Below, one piece after another: positions 27,009 through 36,594 of a stretch of DNA of 64,000 bases (positions are counted from its first letter, which is position 1; each line of letters opens with the position of its first letter). The notes below the pieces were generated by a model. The model was not told where the DNA came from. It ran no database searches and was given only the letters and a program-made list of their open reading frames with translations. Source of the stretch: Clostridiales bacterium. GTDB lineage: Bacteria > Bacillota > Clostridia > Christensenellales > Aristaeellaceae. The position numbers and the translations under genes were made by a program. The stretch lies in NCBI GenBank assembly GCA_015056175.1, contig SVGT01000001.1, forward strand, positions 1-64,000, in the 5' to 3' direction.

Positions 27009-28496
27009 TCAGATCACTTCCCGCATGGCGGCATAAGCCCCCAGCCTGTCAATGCAGCGCAGATCTGCACACACGGTATCGTAAAGACCGGGCAATTTCC
27101 TCAGATCCTCGCCCCAGAATGCCTCGTTGCCGAGCACGGCGTCCGCCAGTTCCGCCCATGCATCCTCCCGATGAGCCATGAAAAACGCCAGCACCTTTTC
27201 ATCGTCCTGGATGCGGTACTCGTTGCCAAGCGGCCGCCTGCCGATGAGCGCGCCGTTTTCCATTCTGTCGCCGCGGTAGAAGGCGATCAGTGCGGCAAGC
27301 CCCATGGCAAGGCAGGACGGCACCAGGCCGAACTTTTCCATGTACGCCTTCAGTGACGGCATGCAGCGGGCGCGCCATTTGCTGACGGAATTGAGAGAGA
27401 TGGACAGCAGCTGATGATCGATAAAGGGATTGGCAAACCTCTCCTGCACAGACTCTGCAAAGGCGGTCAATTCTTCCTTAGGCAGATCCAGCGTAGGGAT
27501 GATCTCCTGATGGATGGCCTTGTTCATATAGCTGCGGATCACGTCGTCCTGCATGCAGCTGCGCACGATATCCTGCCCGGCCAGATACGCGCCCAGCACC
27601 ATGGTGGTATGGGCGCCGTTTAAGATACGCACCTTGCGCTGCTTGTAGGGCTTGTGATCGGGCGTCACGATCACAGGCAGTTCCCCGTCCACAAAGGGCA
27701 GCTCCTTTTCCAGCACCTCCGGCCCTTCAATGACCCAGGCGCCAAACACCTCGCCGGTATCGATGAGGGTATCCTCGTACCCGTTTTCGGCGTTCAGCTT
27801 TTCCGCTTCGGCGCGGGGATAGCCCGTCACGATGCGGTCCACCAGCGACGAGCAGAACAGGTTTTCATCCTCCACCCAGCGGGCAAACGCATCGCCAAGC
27901 TGCCACTGAGCAATGTATTTTTCTACGCACTTTTTCAGTTCCTTGCCGTTATCATCAATCAATTCGCAGGAAAGGATCACAAAGCCCTTGCCCTTTTCAG
28001 CGCCAAAGTGGGTAAAGCGCTCATACAAAAGGCGGGTCAGCTTGGCCGGGAAGGACACGGGCGGCGTCTGCTCAAACAGGCTGTTGGCATCATACACGAT
28101 GCCGGCCTCGGTGGTATTGCTGACGATGTAGCGCAACTCCGGGTTCTTGGCGCAGGCCAGGAAGGCGTCAAAATCCCGATAAGGATCAATGCAGCGGCTG
28201 ACAGCGGAAATGACGCGCTTGTCGTTGACCGTCCTACCGTCCTGAAAACCGCGCAAATACAGGGTATACAGCCCTTCCTGCGTATTGACCATATCCGTCA
28301 GGCCCTGAGGAATGGGCTGCACCAGGCACACTTTGCCGTTGAAAGCGTGCTTTTCGTTGGCCATATCAAAAAAGTAATCCACAAACGCGCGCAGAAAACC
28401 GCCTTCGCCAAACTGCAGCACCTTTTCGGGTGCATCCCTGAGCAGAAAGCCCTCGTACCCCAGTTCCTCCAGCACGGCATAATTCAGCCTTTTCAT
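27009..28496 (-). CDS. uxaB: Tagaturonate reductase (mannitol dehydrogenase family)
   Basis: LQFGEGGFLRAFVDYFFD; RKVRILNGAHTTMVLGAYLAG; adjacent to uxaA. Confidence 0.9.
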   Translation of the reverse strand: MKRLNYAVLEELGYEGFLLRDAPEKVLQFGEGGFLRAFVDYFFDMANEKHAFNGKVCLVQPIPQGLTDMVNTQEGLYTLYLRGFQDGRTVNDKRVISAVSRCIDPYRDFDAFLACAKNPELRYIVSNTTEAGIVYDANSLFEQTPPVSFPAKLTRLLYERFTHFGAEKGKGFVILSCELIDDNGKELKKCVEKYIAQWQLGDAFARWVEDENLFCSSLVDRIVTGYPRAEAEKLNAENGYEDTLIDTGEVFGAWVIEGPEVLEKELPFVDGELPVIVTPDHKPYKQRKVRILNGAHTTMVLGAYLAGQDIVRSCMQDDVIRSYMNKAIHQEIIPTLDLPKEELTAFAESVQERFANPFIDHQLLSISLNSVSKWRARCMPSLKAYMEKFGLVPSCLAMGLAALIAFYRGDRMENGALIGRRPLGNEYRIQDDEKVLAFFMAHREDAWAELADAVLGNEAFWGEDLRKLPGLYDTVCADLRCIDRLGAYAAMREVI

Positions 28497-28582
28497 CCTC
28501 CAGCCCTCGTTTCGTATCGATTTTTTGTCAACCATACTTTAAGGCACATCGCCCCCAAATGTCAAGCAGTTACGTCCGTCTG

Positions 28583-28598
28583 TGCAAAAAGTGTTGCA
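28583..28598. promoter_or_regulatory. Inverted repeat TGCAA-N6-TTGCA overlapping uxaC -35
   Basis: tgcaaaaagtgttgca. Confidence 0.45.
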
Positions 28599-28621
28599 AA
28601 AATCCAAATCCCCGATATAAT
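28594..28621 (+). promoter_or_regulatory. uxaC promoter
   Basis: TTGCAA - 16 nt - TATAAT. Confidence 0.7.
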
Positions 28622-28663
28622 AAAAGTATCTGACACACCAATAAACGTCAAGGAGAATGCCCT

Positions 28664-30070
28664 ATGCAGCCTTTCATGAATGACGATTTCCTGCTCAATA
28701 CCGAAACAGCCCGCAGGCTCTACCACGAGCATGCCGCCAAAATGCCCATCATCGACTATCACTGCCACATTCCGCCCCAGGAGATCGCCGATGACAAGCA
28801 GTACGACAACATCACCCGCCTGTGGCTGGGCGGCGATCACTTCGGCGATCATTACAAATGGCGCCTCATCCGCTCCAACGGCGTGGATGAAAACCTGATC
28901 ACCGGCGACGCCCCCGACCGGGAGCGCTTCCAGGCCTTTGCTGAAATGCTGCCCCGCGCCATCGGCAACCCCATGTACCACTGGACCCATCTGGAGCTGA
29001 AGCGCTTCTTTGGCTATGACGGCGTGCTGAACGGCGATACCGCGGAAGAAGTGTGGAACCTGTGCAACGAAAAGCTCAAGACCCTCACCGTGCGCGAAAT
29101 GATCCGCATGGCCAACGTGGATATGGTGGGCACCACCGACGATCCCGTGGACAGCCTGGAAGCCCATGCCAGGATCAAGAACGATCCCACCATCACCACC
29201 AAGGTGCTGCCCTCCTGGCGTCCCGATAAGGCGCTGAACATCCACAAGGAAGGCTTTGCCGAATACATCCACAAGCTTTCCCAGGTATCCGGCGTTGAAA
29301 TTGACAGCGTGTGCGCGCTCCAGGAGGCGCTCAAAAAGCGTCTGGACCATTTTGACGAAATGGGCTGCCGCGCCAGCGACCACGGCCTGGACAAGATCCC
29401 CTATGCCGATCTGAACGAGTGGGACGTGGAAGCCATCTTCAGCAAGGGTCTTGCCGGCGAAAAGGTGACCGATCAGGAGGCCGAGGCCTTCCAGTTTGCC
29501 ATGATGCTGTTCCTGGGCCGGGAATACGCCCGCCGCGGCTGGGCCATGCAGATGCATTACGGCGCCGTGCGCAACACCAATACCCGCAGGTTTGCGGAGC
29601 TGGGTCCGGATACCGGCTATGACTGCATCGGCTCCACCGGCGACGCCAAATCCATCGCCGCCTTCATGAACGCCTTTGAAAAGACGGGCGAACTTCCCAA
29701 GACCATCCTCTACTCCCTCAACGGCGCGGATAACGCCATGCTGGTCACCATCGCCCAGAGCTTCCAGAGCAACGAATGCCGCGGCAAGGTGCAGCACGGC
29801 TCCGCCTGGTGGCACAACGATACCTTTGAGGGCATGGTGCAGCAAATCAAGGAACTGGCAGAGCGCGGATTGCTTGGCAACTTCATCGGCATGCTCACCG
29901 ACTCCCGCTCCTTCCTCTCCTACACCCGTCACGAATACTTCCGTCGCATTGTGTGCCGCGTCATCGGCCAGTGGGTGGAGGACGGCATGTATCCTGCCGA
30001 TATGGATACCCTGGGCAAGATCGTGGAGGACATTTCCTACTACAACGCCAAGGAATATTTCAACCTGTAA
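28664..30070 (+). CDS. uxaC: Glucuronate isomerase
   Basis: [61 protein letters not shown]-like motifs. Confidence 0.95.
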   Translation: [468 protein letters not shown]

Positions 30071-30078
30071 GCAGCAAA

Positions 30079-30106
30079 AAGGCTCCCCGACGGGAGCCTT
30101 TTTTTA
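30079..30106 (+). terminator. Rho-independent terminator
   Basis: ggctccc-cgac-gggagcc-ttttttt. Confidence 0.9.
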
Positions 30107-31126
30107 TTTCCGCACCATATCGCAGGTGATCTCCTGTACGGTGTGCGCGCCGCACATCATCATGGCGTCTTCAAGTTCGCTCTGCAGCTTGCTCACAAAA
30201 GCTTCCACGCCTTCCTTTCCGCCGCCATACACCATGTTCACCACAGGCCGGCCGATCAGCACGCCGTTCGCGCCCAGCGCCAGCGCCTTGAACACGTCGT
30301 GGCCGGTGCGGATGCCGCCGTCCACCAGCACGGTCATTTTATCGCCCACCGCCGCCGCGATCTCGGGCAGCACCTCGCAGGTGGACGGGCAATGGTCCAG
30401 CACGCGGCCGCCGTGGTTGCTCACAACGATACCCTTGGCACCCGCTTCCAGCGCCTTCAACGCGCCGCGGACGGTCATCACGCCCTTGATGATAAAGGGC
30501 ACGTCCGTCATATCCACGATCTCGCGCAGCTCATCTGCCGTTTTGCGTCCGGCAGGCGGCGTCATGTTTTTGAGGAAGGGCAGACCCGCCGCATCGATAT
30601 CCATGGCGATGGCAAAGGGCTTGCCGTCCTTGACCAGCTCCATGCGTTCGCGCACGGCTTCCGTGTTCCAGGGTTTGATGGTGGGCACGCCCATGCCGCC
30701 GTTTTCCCTGATGGCGGCGCCTGCCGACCGCATGATCTCGATATTCAGCCCGTCGCCGGTGAACGCGGCAATGCCCGCCTCCCGGCAGGCCGCTACCAGC
30801 AGGTCGTTATACTCCAGATCGCCGTATTTCTCGCCGTAATGGGATTTCATGGCGCCGATGGGCGCAGCAAACACAGGCAGGCGGAATTTTCTCCCAAAAA
30901 GCGCAGCGGACGTATCCACCGGCTTGTTTTCGCAGATGGTATCCAGATTCAAATATACCTTCTGCCACGCATCATAATTGCGCATGGCAACCGTGCCGCT
31001 TCCCTTAGCGCCGGGGCCGGGGATCTGATTGCGGCAGCCCTTGCCGTCGCACACGGGGCAGGCTTTGCAATAAGGGCCCATATTGCCGCGGGCGGCATTC
31101 AATACTTCCTGTACGGTCATGTTCAT
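30104..31126 (-). CDS. FMN-dependent alpha-hydroxy-acid oxidising protein (LldD/GOX family) with Cys-rich N-terminus
   Basis: CKACPVCDGKGCRNQIPGPGAKGSG; FAAPIGAMKSHY; FIIKGVMTVRGALKALEAGAKGIVVSNHGGRVLD; DGGIRTGHDVFKALALGA. Confidence 0.85.
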   Translation of the reverse strand: MNMTVQEVLNAARGNMGPYCKACPVCDGKGCRNQIPGPGAKGSGTVAMRNYDAWQKVYLNLDTICENKPVDTSAALFGRKFRLPVFAAPIGAMKSHYGEKYGDLEYNDLLVAACREAGIAAFTGDGLNIEIMRSAGAAIRENGGMGVPTIKPWNTEAVRERMELVKDGKPFAIAMDIDAAGLPFLKNMTPPAGRKTADELREIVDMTDVPFIIKGVMTVRGALKALEAGAKGIVVSNHGGRVLDHCPSTCEVLPEIAAAVGDKMTVLVDGGIRTGHDVFKALALGANGVLIGRPVVNMVYGGGKEGVEAFVSKLQSELEDAMMMCGAHTVQEITCDMVRK

Positions 31127-31153
31127 CCCTCCGAAAAAGCTTACGCTGCTTCC

Positions 31154-31181
31154 ATTATACCGTTTTCAGGCAAAATTACAA
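31154..31181 (-). promoter_or_regulatory. Promoter of alpha-hydroxy-acid oxidising gene
   Basis: minus strand TTGTAA - 16 nt - TATAAT. Confidence 0.6.
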
Positions 31182-31200
31182 GATATGTATCCTTTCCCAC

Positions 31201-31229
31201 TTGTCAATCGGCGCCGCATCATGTATCAT
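31201..31229 (+). promoter_or_regulatory. Promoter of GH92 gene
   Basis: TTGTCA - 17 nt - TATCAT. Confidence 0.65.
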
Positions 31230-31262
31230 CAAAGCATGAACACAATCGAAAGGGGATATCGT

Positions 31263-33395
31263 ATGACCCGCATCGACTATACGCAGTATGTGAACACCAA
31301 CATCGGTACCATCGGCCATCTTTTGCAGGCCACTGCGCCCAGCGTCCTTTCGCCCCACGGCGCAGCGGTGATCGCGCCTGTTTTCCGCGCCGGCATGAAG
31401 GATAAGTATCTGTCCGACAAAATTTTCGGCTTTACCTGCGGCAGCGCCATCCTGACGCCCACCTGCCAGACTGTGCCGGATTATGAGGCCACCGCTTCCC
31501 TGTACGATCATGATCTGGAAGTAGCCCGTCCCGATCATTATGAGGTGTTCCTGGAAAGTGAGGGCATTGAGGAAAGGCACACCGCCTGCGAAAACTACGG
31601 CGTGTTTGAATTTGCCTATCCCGCCAATGCGCCCGCCCGCCTGATGGTGTATGCCAAAAACTGTCAGGAACTGCGCTATGAGGACGGCTTTGTGTATGTG
31701 ACCGCCACAGAGGAATTTTCCCTGCCTATGACCACCGTGCTCTGCACGGGCCCTGCTCAGGCGGAATATGCGGACGTGCTCCTTCCCAACCCCCATACGC
31801 CCGAAAAAAAGGAGCCTGCCAAAGCGCTGGCGCTCACCTTTGCGGGCGATCATATTGCCGTATCCTTTGCCGTCTCCTCCATGGGCGAAGAAAGCGCCAA
31901 AGCCTCCTGGGAAAAGGATGCGAAGGTTAAAAGCTATGACGATGTGCTCCTTGCCTGCAAGGAAAAATGGAACGCCGTTCTTGGCAAGGTGCGGGTGAGC
32001 GGCGGCTCCGAGGACCGCAAAACGGTGTTCTACACCGCACTCTACCGCGCCACCTGCCGCATGCACAATTATTCCGTGGACGGCAAATACATCGGCTTTG
32101 ACAGGCAGATCCATGATGACGAAGGCTTTGGCTATCACGTGGACGACGGCATCTGGGATACCTACCGCGGCATGCATCCCCTGCAATTGATCCTGGAGCC
32201 CAAGGCTCACCGGGATACGCTGGAAAGCTATCTGCGCATGTACAAACAAAGCGGCTGGCTGCCCCGCTTCCCCCGTCTTGGCGGCAACGCTCCCTGCATG
32301 ATCGGCCATCATACCGTGTCCATCCTGGCGGAAAGCGCCGTGAAGGGCGTGGATTTTGATCTGGCTCTGGCCTACGAAGCGGTGCGCAAAAACGCTATGG
32401 AGCGCACCATGCTGCCCTGGCGGGACGGGGAGGCGGACGAACTGACCCGCTGCTATCACGAGCATGGCTTCTTCCCCGGTCTTGAAGAGGACGAGGAGGA
32501 AACCTGCGAAAGGGTGCACGAATTTGAAAACCGCCAGAGCGTAGCCGTCACCATCGAGCAGGCCTATGACGACTGGTGCGTGCACACCCTGGCCAAACTC
32601 CTTGGCAAGGAGGAGGACGCCGCCTATTTCCTGGAGCGCTCCCTCAAATACCGCAGGCTGTATGATGAAAAGATCGGCTTCTTCCATCCCATGAAGATCG
32701 ATGGCACCTTTACCCAGGTGTACGATCCCAAGTGGTGCGGCGGTCAGGGTGGCCGCAAATACTATGCCGAAAACAACGCCTATATCTACAATTTTGCAGC
32801 CCAGCACGACGTGGACGGCATGATCGCCCTGCACGGCGGCAAAGAGGCCTTTGGCAAAAAGCTGGACAACCTTTTTGTGGAGCAGTATGACGGCGTGCTT
32901 AAGAGCACCTTCCTCATGCAGTACCCGGATGCTACGGGTCTCATGGGTCAGTTCTGCATGGGCAACGAGCCCTCCTTCCACATCCCCTATCTGTACAACT
33001 ACTGCGGCCAGGCCTGGAAAACCCAGCGCAAGATTCACGAGCTGATCGATCTGTGGTTCACCAACTCGCCCCTTGGCATCTGCGGCGATGAGGACGGCGG
33101 CGCCATGAGCGCATTCCTGGCCTTCTCCGCCATGGGCTTCTACCCCGTCAACCCCGCATCCGGCGTGTACGATATCGGCAGCCCCGTCTTTGACCGGGTG
33201 GAGATCGATCTGGAAAACGGCAAAACCTTTACGATCAACGCCCAGGGCGCTTCCGGCAAGGAAAAATACATTGCCGCAGCCACCCTCAACGGTCAAACCA
33301 TGGACAAGCCCATCCTCAGCCACGCCCAGTTGATGTCGGGCGGCGAGATGACGCTGTGCATGTCCCTGCACCCCAACAAAGCGCTGTGGGCATAA
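31263..33395 (+). CDS. GH92 alpha-mannosidase family protein (no signal peptide)
   Basis: YVNTNIGTIGHLLQATAPSVLSPHGAA; WDTYRGMHPLQLIL; GNEPSFHIPYLYNYCGQAWKTQRKIHELID; GDEDGGAMSAFLAFSAMGFYPVNPASGVYDIGSP. Confidence 0.85.
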   Translation: MTRIDYTQYVNTNIGTIGHLLQATAPSVLSPHGAAVIAPVFRAGMKDKYLSDKIFGFTCGSAILTPTCQTVPDYEATASLYDHDLEVARPDHYEVFLESEGIEERHTACENYGVFEFAYPANAPARLMVYAKNCQELRYEDGFVYVTATEEFSLPMTTVLCTGPAQAEYADVLLPNPHTPEKKEPAKALALTFAGDHIAVSFAVSSMGEESAKASWEKDAKVKSYDDVLLACKEKWNAVLGKVRVSGGSEDRKTVFYTALYRATCRMHNYSVDGKYIGFDRQIHDDEGFGYHVDDGIWDTYRGMHPLQLILEPKAHRDTLESYLRMYKQSGWLPRFPRLGGNAPCMIGHHTVSILAESAVKGVDFDLALAYEAVRKNAMERTMLPWRDGEADELTRCYHEHGFFPGLEEDEEETCERVHEFENRQSVAVTIEQAYDDWCVHTLAKLLGKEEDAAYFLERSLKYRRLYDEKIGFFHPMKIDGTFTQVYDPKWCGGQGGRKYYAENNAYIYNFAAQHDVDGMIALHGGKEAFGKKLDNLFVEQYDGVLKSTFLMQYPDATGLMGQFCMGNEPSFHIPYLYNYCGQAWKTQRKIHELIDLWFTNSPLGICGDEDGGAMSAFLAFSAMGFYPVNPASGVYDIGSPVFDRVEIDLENGKTFTINAQGASGKEKYIAAATLNGQTMDKPILSHAQLMSGGEMTLCMSLHPNKALWA

Positions 33396-33408
33396 GCACA
33401 GAAAAACA

Positions 33409-33432
33409 GGCAGGCCTCACGGCCTGCCTTTT
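33409..33432 (+). terminator. Rho-independent terminator
   Basis: ggcaggcc-tcac-ggcctgcc-tttt. Confidence 0.8.
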
Positions 33433-33476
33433 GTTTCCCCGGAAAACATGTACACCGGCCTTGCGGCCGGCCCGCT

Positions 33477-33707
33477 TCAGCGCCAGTAGGCACAGAAACG
33501 GTAGATCAGCAGCGCGATGATGCCCACCAGCATAACCACGGCAAACACGATCACCGTAGCCAGTACGGGCAAAAAGGTTTCATACAGCGCCGCGCCCAGA
33601 ATCACGCCCAGCGTCAGCGCAAACAGCCATGCAAAAAAGGCGATCACCCAATCCAGGCAGGTGATGGTGCGCCGCGGGTACATGCCACCCTGACAGTTCT
33701 GGCTCAT
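33477..33707 (-). CDS. Small integral membrane protein (2 TM)
   Basis: MSQNCQGGMYPRRTITCLDWVIAFFAWLFALTLGVILG...; start at 33707 with aggaggaaac RBS. Confidence 0.6.
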   Translation of the reverse strand: MSQNCQGGMYPRRTITCLDWVIAFFAWLFALTLGVILGAALYETFLPVLATVIVFAVVMLVGIIALLIYRFCAYWR

Positions 33708-33837
33708 TTTGTTTCCTCCTTCCGGGGTCCCTCTACATCCTATGCCAAAGCTTTCCCCGTGTGCCCGACAAGCGCAAAAACGGACATCCTTTTGCACGTC
33801 TCCTGTGATATGCTGTGTTCGGAAAGGAGGAAAACCC

Positions 33838-35121
33838 ATGCAGGAACAAAAGAAGATCCAGGATGCGCTGGACTACATCGAAGAAAACATCGCATCCCCC
33901 ATCACCGCGCAGGAGCTGTGTGACAGCTGCCATTATTCCCTGTACCATTTTTACCGGCTCTTTGAAAGCGCCACCGGCATGCCGGTGATGCAGTATATTC
34001 TTCGCCGCAGACTTTTGTGGGCCGCATGGGAAATGGCGCAGGGCAAAAGCGTGCTGGATGCCGCGCTCCGCTACGGTTTTGATACCGCAAGCGGCTTTTA
34101 CAAGGCCTTCCGCCGGGAACTGGGCATGCCGCCCTCCCGCTTTGCCGCCGCTTTCCGTCTGCGCAAGCCCTTCCCCATCAAACTTGCACAGGAGGCGCAC
34201 GTGATGATCCCGATCCAGAAGCTCCGCTCCATTCTCCGCCATTGGCGGATGGAAGCACTCCCCCTGTCTCCCGTCGTTTTTCAGCCCAGCGGCTATATCA
34301 GCGACAATGCCTGGTGGGTAGGAAACGACTACGTACTCAAATGTTCCCTGAACCCGGCTGCGCTGCAGCTCAACGCCCGCATCGCCAAGCGCCTGCAGGA
34401 AAACGGCTTCCGGGGCGCGCTGCACGTGGAAACCTGCGATCACGCTCCCTATGTTTCGGATGGTGAAATGGTTTTTGCCCTGACAAAACGCGTAAACGGT
34501 CAGCGCAGGAAAGTGCAAACCCCGCAGGACGCCTTTACCCTTGGCAAGGCTCTGGGAAAGCTGCACGGCATCCTACGCAGGGAGGATTCCGTCCTCTGTC
34601 GGGAGCAGGACGTGTTCCGGGAAGTCATGGATACCTGGCTTGCGCCCGCCGCGCAAGCGCTGAAGCTGCCCGAGGATTTCGTGCAGCGCTACAGGAACGC
34701 CGCAGAACGCCTTCGTCCGCTCCTGCCCGTGCAGATCATCCACCGGGATCCCAACCCGGACAATATGCTCTGGCAGGATGATGAGATCATCGGCTTTATC
34801 GATTTTGACCTGAGTCAGAAAAGCGCGCGGCTCTTTGACGTGTGCTATGCCGCCACAGCCATCTTGAGCGAAACGGTTGACAGGCCCGAAGAAAGCCTTC
34901 ACTTATGGCCGCAGCTGCTCCTTGCGATCGCCAAAGGATACGACAGCGTATCGCCCCTTTCCGCTGCGGAAAAGGAAGCGCTGCCCTATATGGTGCTCAC
35001 GGTGCAGTTCATCTGCGTTGGCTATTTTGCCACCGTGGATAAATACCGGGAGCTGTATGACAAAAACATGCGCATGACCCGTTTCATTCTGGAGCATCTG
35101 GACGAATTAAAGCTTTCGTAA
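33838..35121 (+). CDS. AraC-type HTH domain fused to aminoglycoside-phosphotransferase-like kinase
   Basis: N-term DALDYIEENIASPITAQELCDSCHYSLYHFYRLFESATGMPVMQYILRRRL...; C-term IIHRDPNPDNMLWQDDEIIGFIDFDLSQ; ggaaaggagg RBS. Confidence 0.85.
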   Translation: MQEQKKIQDALDYIEENIASPITAQELCDSCHYSLYHFYRLFESATGMPVMQYILRRRLLWAAWEMAQGKSVLDAALRYGFDTASGFYKAFRRELGMPPSRFAAAFRLRKPFPIKLAQEAHVMIPIQKLRSILRHWRMEALPLSPVVFQPSGYISDNAWWVGNDYVLKCSLNPAALQLNARIAKRLQENGFRGALHVETCDHAPYVSDGEMVFALTKRVNGQRRKVQTPQDAFTLGKALGKLHGILRREDSVLCREQDVFREVMDTWLAPAAQALKLPEDFVQRYRNAAERLRPLLPVQIIHRDPNPDNMLWQDDEIIGFIDFDLSQKSARLFDVCYAATAILSETVDRPEESLHLWPQLLLAIAKGYDSVSPLSAAEKEALPYMVLTVQFICVGYFATVDKYRELYDKNMRMTRFILEHLDELKLS

Positions 35122-35194
35122 ACTTTCCGGGGCAGGATTTGCAAGCGCCGCCGCGAATATATGGAACACCACCCCTTTGGAAAGGAATGTTCCC

Positions 35195-35635
35195 ATGAAA
35201 AAATGGCTTGCCCTTTTGCTGGCTTGCATGCTGCTTGTACCGCTCTGCGCTGCGGAAAGCGTGCCGGAAGTCACCGTATCCTTCCGTGCGGAAAACGGCG
35301 CGGAAGTCTGCCTCACCGCCGTCCTGGCGGATAATGATACCGCCCGCGCCCTGGCGCTGATGGAGGATGCGGTTTTCCTCATGGCGGATCTCAACGGCAA
35401 TGAAAAGTTCGCCTATCTGCCCGCGCCGCTTGCCGAAAACGCCGAGCCCATCGAACAGATCCGCGCCGGCGATATTCTGCTCTTTGGCAGCAAGTGCCTG
35501 GTCATTTTCTATCAGGACGCCGTATCTGCGTACAATTACACCCGCATCGGCCACATTGCTCAGGTAGAGCAGCTGGCCTCCCTCCTTGGCAGCGGAGACG
35601 TAAACGTGCGCTTCCTCTTTGAAAAGGCGGAATAA
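35195..35635 (+). CDS. Secreted cyclophilin-like-fold protein
   Basis: MKKWLALLLACMLLVPLCAAES signal peptide; FAYLPAPLAEN...AGDILLFGSKCLVIFYQ pattern of cyclophilin-like family. Confidence 0.6.
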   Translation: MKKWLALLLACMLLVPLCAAESVPEVTVSFRAENGAEVCLTAVLADNDTARALALMEDAVFLMADLNGNEKFAYLPAPLAENAEPIEQIRAGDILLFGSKCLVIFYQDAVSAYNYTRIGHIAQVEQLASLLGSGDVNVRFLFEKAE

Positions 35636-35638
35636 ACC

Positions 35639-35968
35639 ATGACTGCAAACGAATATCAGAAGCTGGCCATGACCACATTGAACCCGGCGCTTTCCCCAAG
35701 GGACGTGCTCATCAACGGCGTGATGGGCCTGTGCGGCGAAAGCGGCGAAGTGATCGACCTGGTCAAAAAACATCTGCACCAAGGCCATCCGCTGGACAGA
35801 GAAAAGTTAATCAAGGAGCTGGGCGACGTGTGTTGGTACATTGCGGAGATCGCAACGGCGCTGGATGTGCCGCTGGAAAATGTGCTTGCGCAAAACATCG
35901 ATAAGCTCCGCGCCCGCTACCCGGAAGGCTTTTCCGCGCAGCGTTCGCAGCACCGGGAGCAGGAATAA
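35639..35968 (+). CDS. MazG-like nucleotide pyrophosphohydrolase
   Basis: GLCGESGEVIDLVKKH ... KELGDVCWYIAEIA (EExxE / ExxD-type motif). Confidence 0.8.
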   Translation: MTANEYQKLAMTTLNPALSPRDVLINGVMGLCGESGEVIDLVKKHLHQGHPLDREKLIKELGDVCWYIAEIATALDVPLENVLAQNIDKLRARYPEGFSAQRSQHREQE

Positions 35969-35975
35969 ACAAAAC

Positions 35976-36004
35976 AAAAAGGAGCGTGCACCGCTCCTTT
36001 TTTT
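35976..36004 (+). terminator. Rho-independent terminator
   Basis: aaaaaggagcg-tgcac-cgctccttttttt. Confidence 0.85.
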
Positions 36005-36019
36005 GATGTCCGGATCATC

Positions 36020-36577
36020 TTATTTCAGCTTCGCGCCGTCCGAAAAAGCGTTGCCCACCTTTTCACCCAGCACCAGGTAGGCATGGTTCATGCCGTCAAA
36101 GGTGATGGGACGGAGCTTGGCAGGATCGATCTTGCCGTCCGTCAGCACCTTTTCATCGGCGCACACATTTTTCACCCTGCCAACCAGGCGGCAGCTTTCC
36201 TCATCATAGCTGACCAGTTCACATTCCACGGCCATGGGCAGTTCCTCAATGACAGGCGCGTCCACAAACGTGCTCTTCACCGTATGGAAACCGCATTTTT
36301 CCACCTTGCCGGGCTCCTTGTTGCCGCTGACCATGCCCAGATAATCGCACTCCGCCACATAATCCGCCGTAGCCATGCTGACGGTAAAGGCCTTGCGGCG
36401 CAGCACGTTTTTCGTGGTGCAGTGGGTGGCGCTGATGCACATGGAAATCTCATCCGCCTCGCTGATGCCGCCCCAGGCGGCGTTCATGGCGTTGGGGGTG
36501 CCGTCCTCGTTGTAGGTGGCGATGATGAATACGGGCTGGGGATACAAAATGGGCTTGGGGCCAAAGTTTTTGCGCAT
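36020..36577 (-). CDS. Flavin reductase family (FMN-binding split barrel) protein
   Basis: PQPVFIIATYNEDGTPNAMNAAWGGISEADEISMCI. Confidence 0.8.
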   Translation of the reverse strand: MRKNFGPKPILYPQPVFIIATYNEDGTPNAMNAAWGGISEADEISMCISATHCTTKNVLRRKAFTVSMATADYVAECDYLGMVSGNKEPGKVEKCGFHTVKSTFVDAPVIEELPMAVECELVSYDEESCRLVGRVKNVCADEKVLTDGKIDPAKLRPITFDGMNHAYLVLGEKVGNAFSDGAKLK

Positions 36578-36594
36578 GATCTTTTCTCCTTTGC

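Noticed and set aside
31176-33371. 731-aa minus-strand ORF
   Set aside because: Antisense to GH92, which has clear motifs, promoter and terminator on the plus strand.
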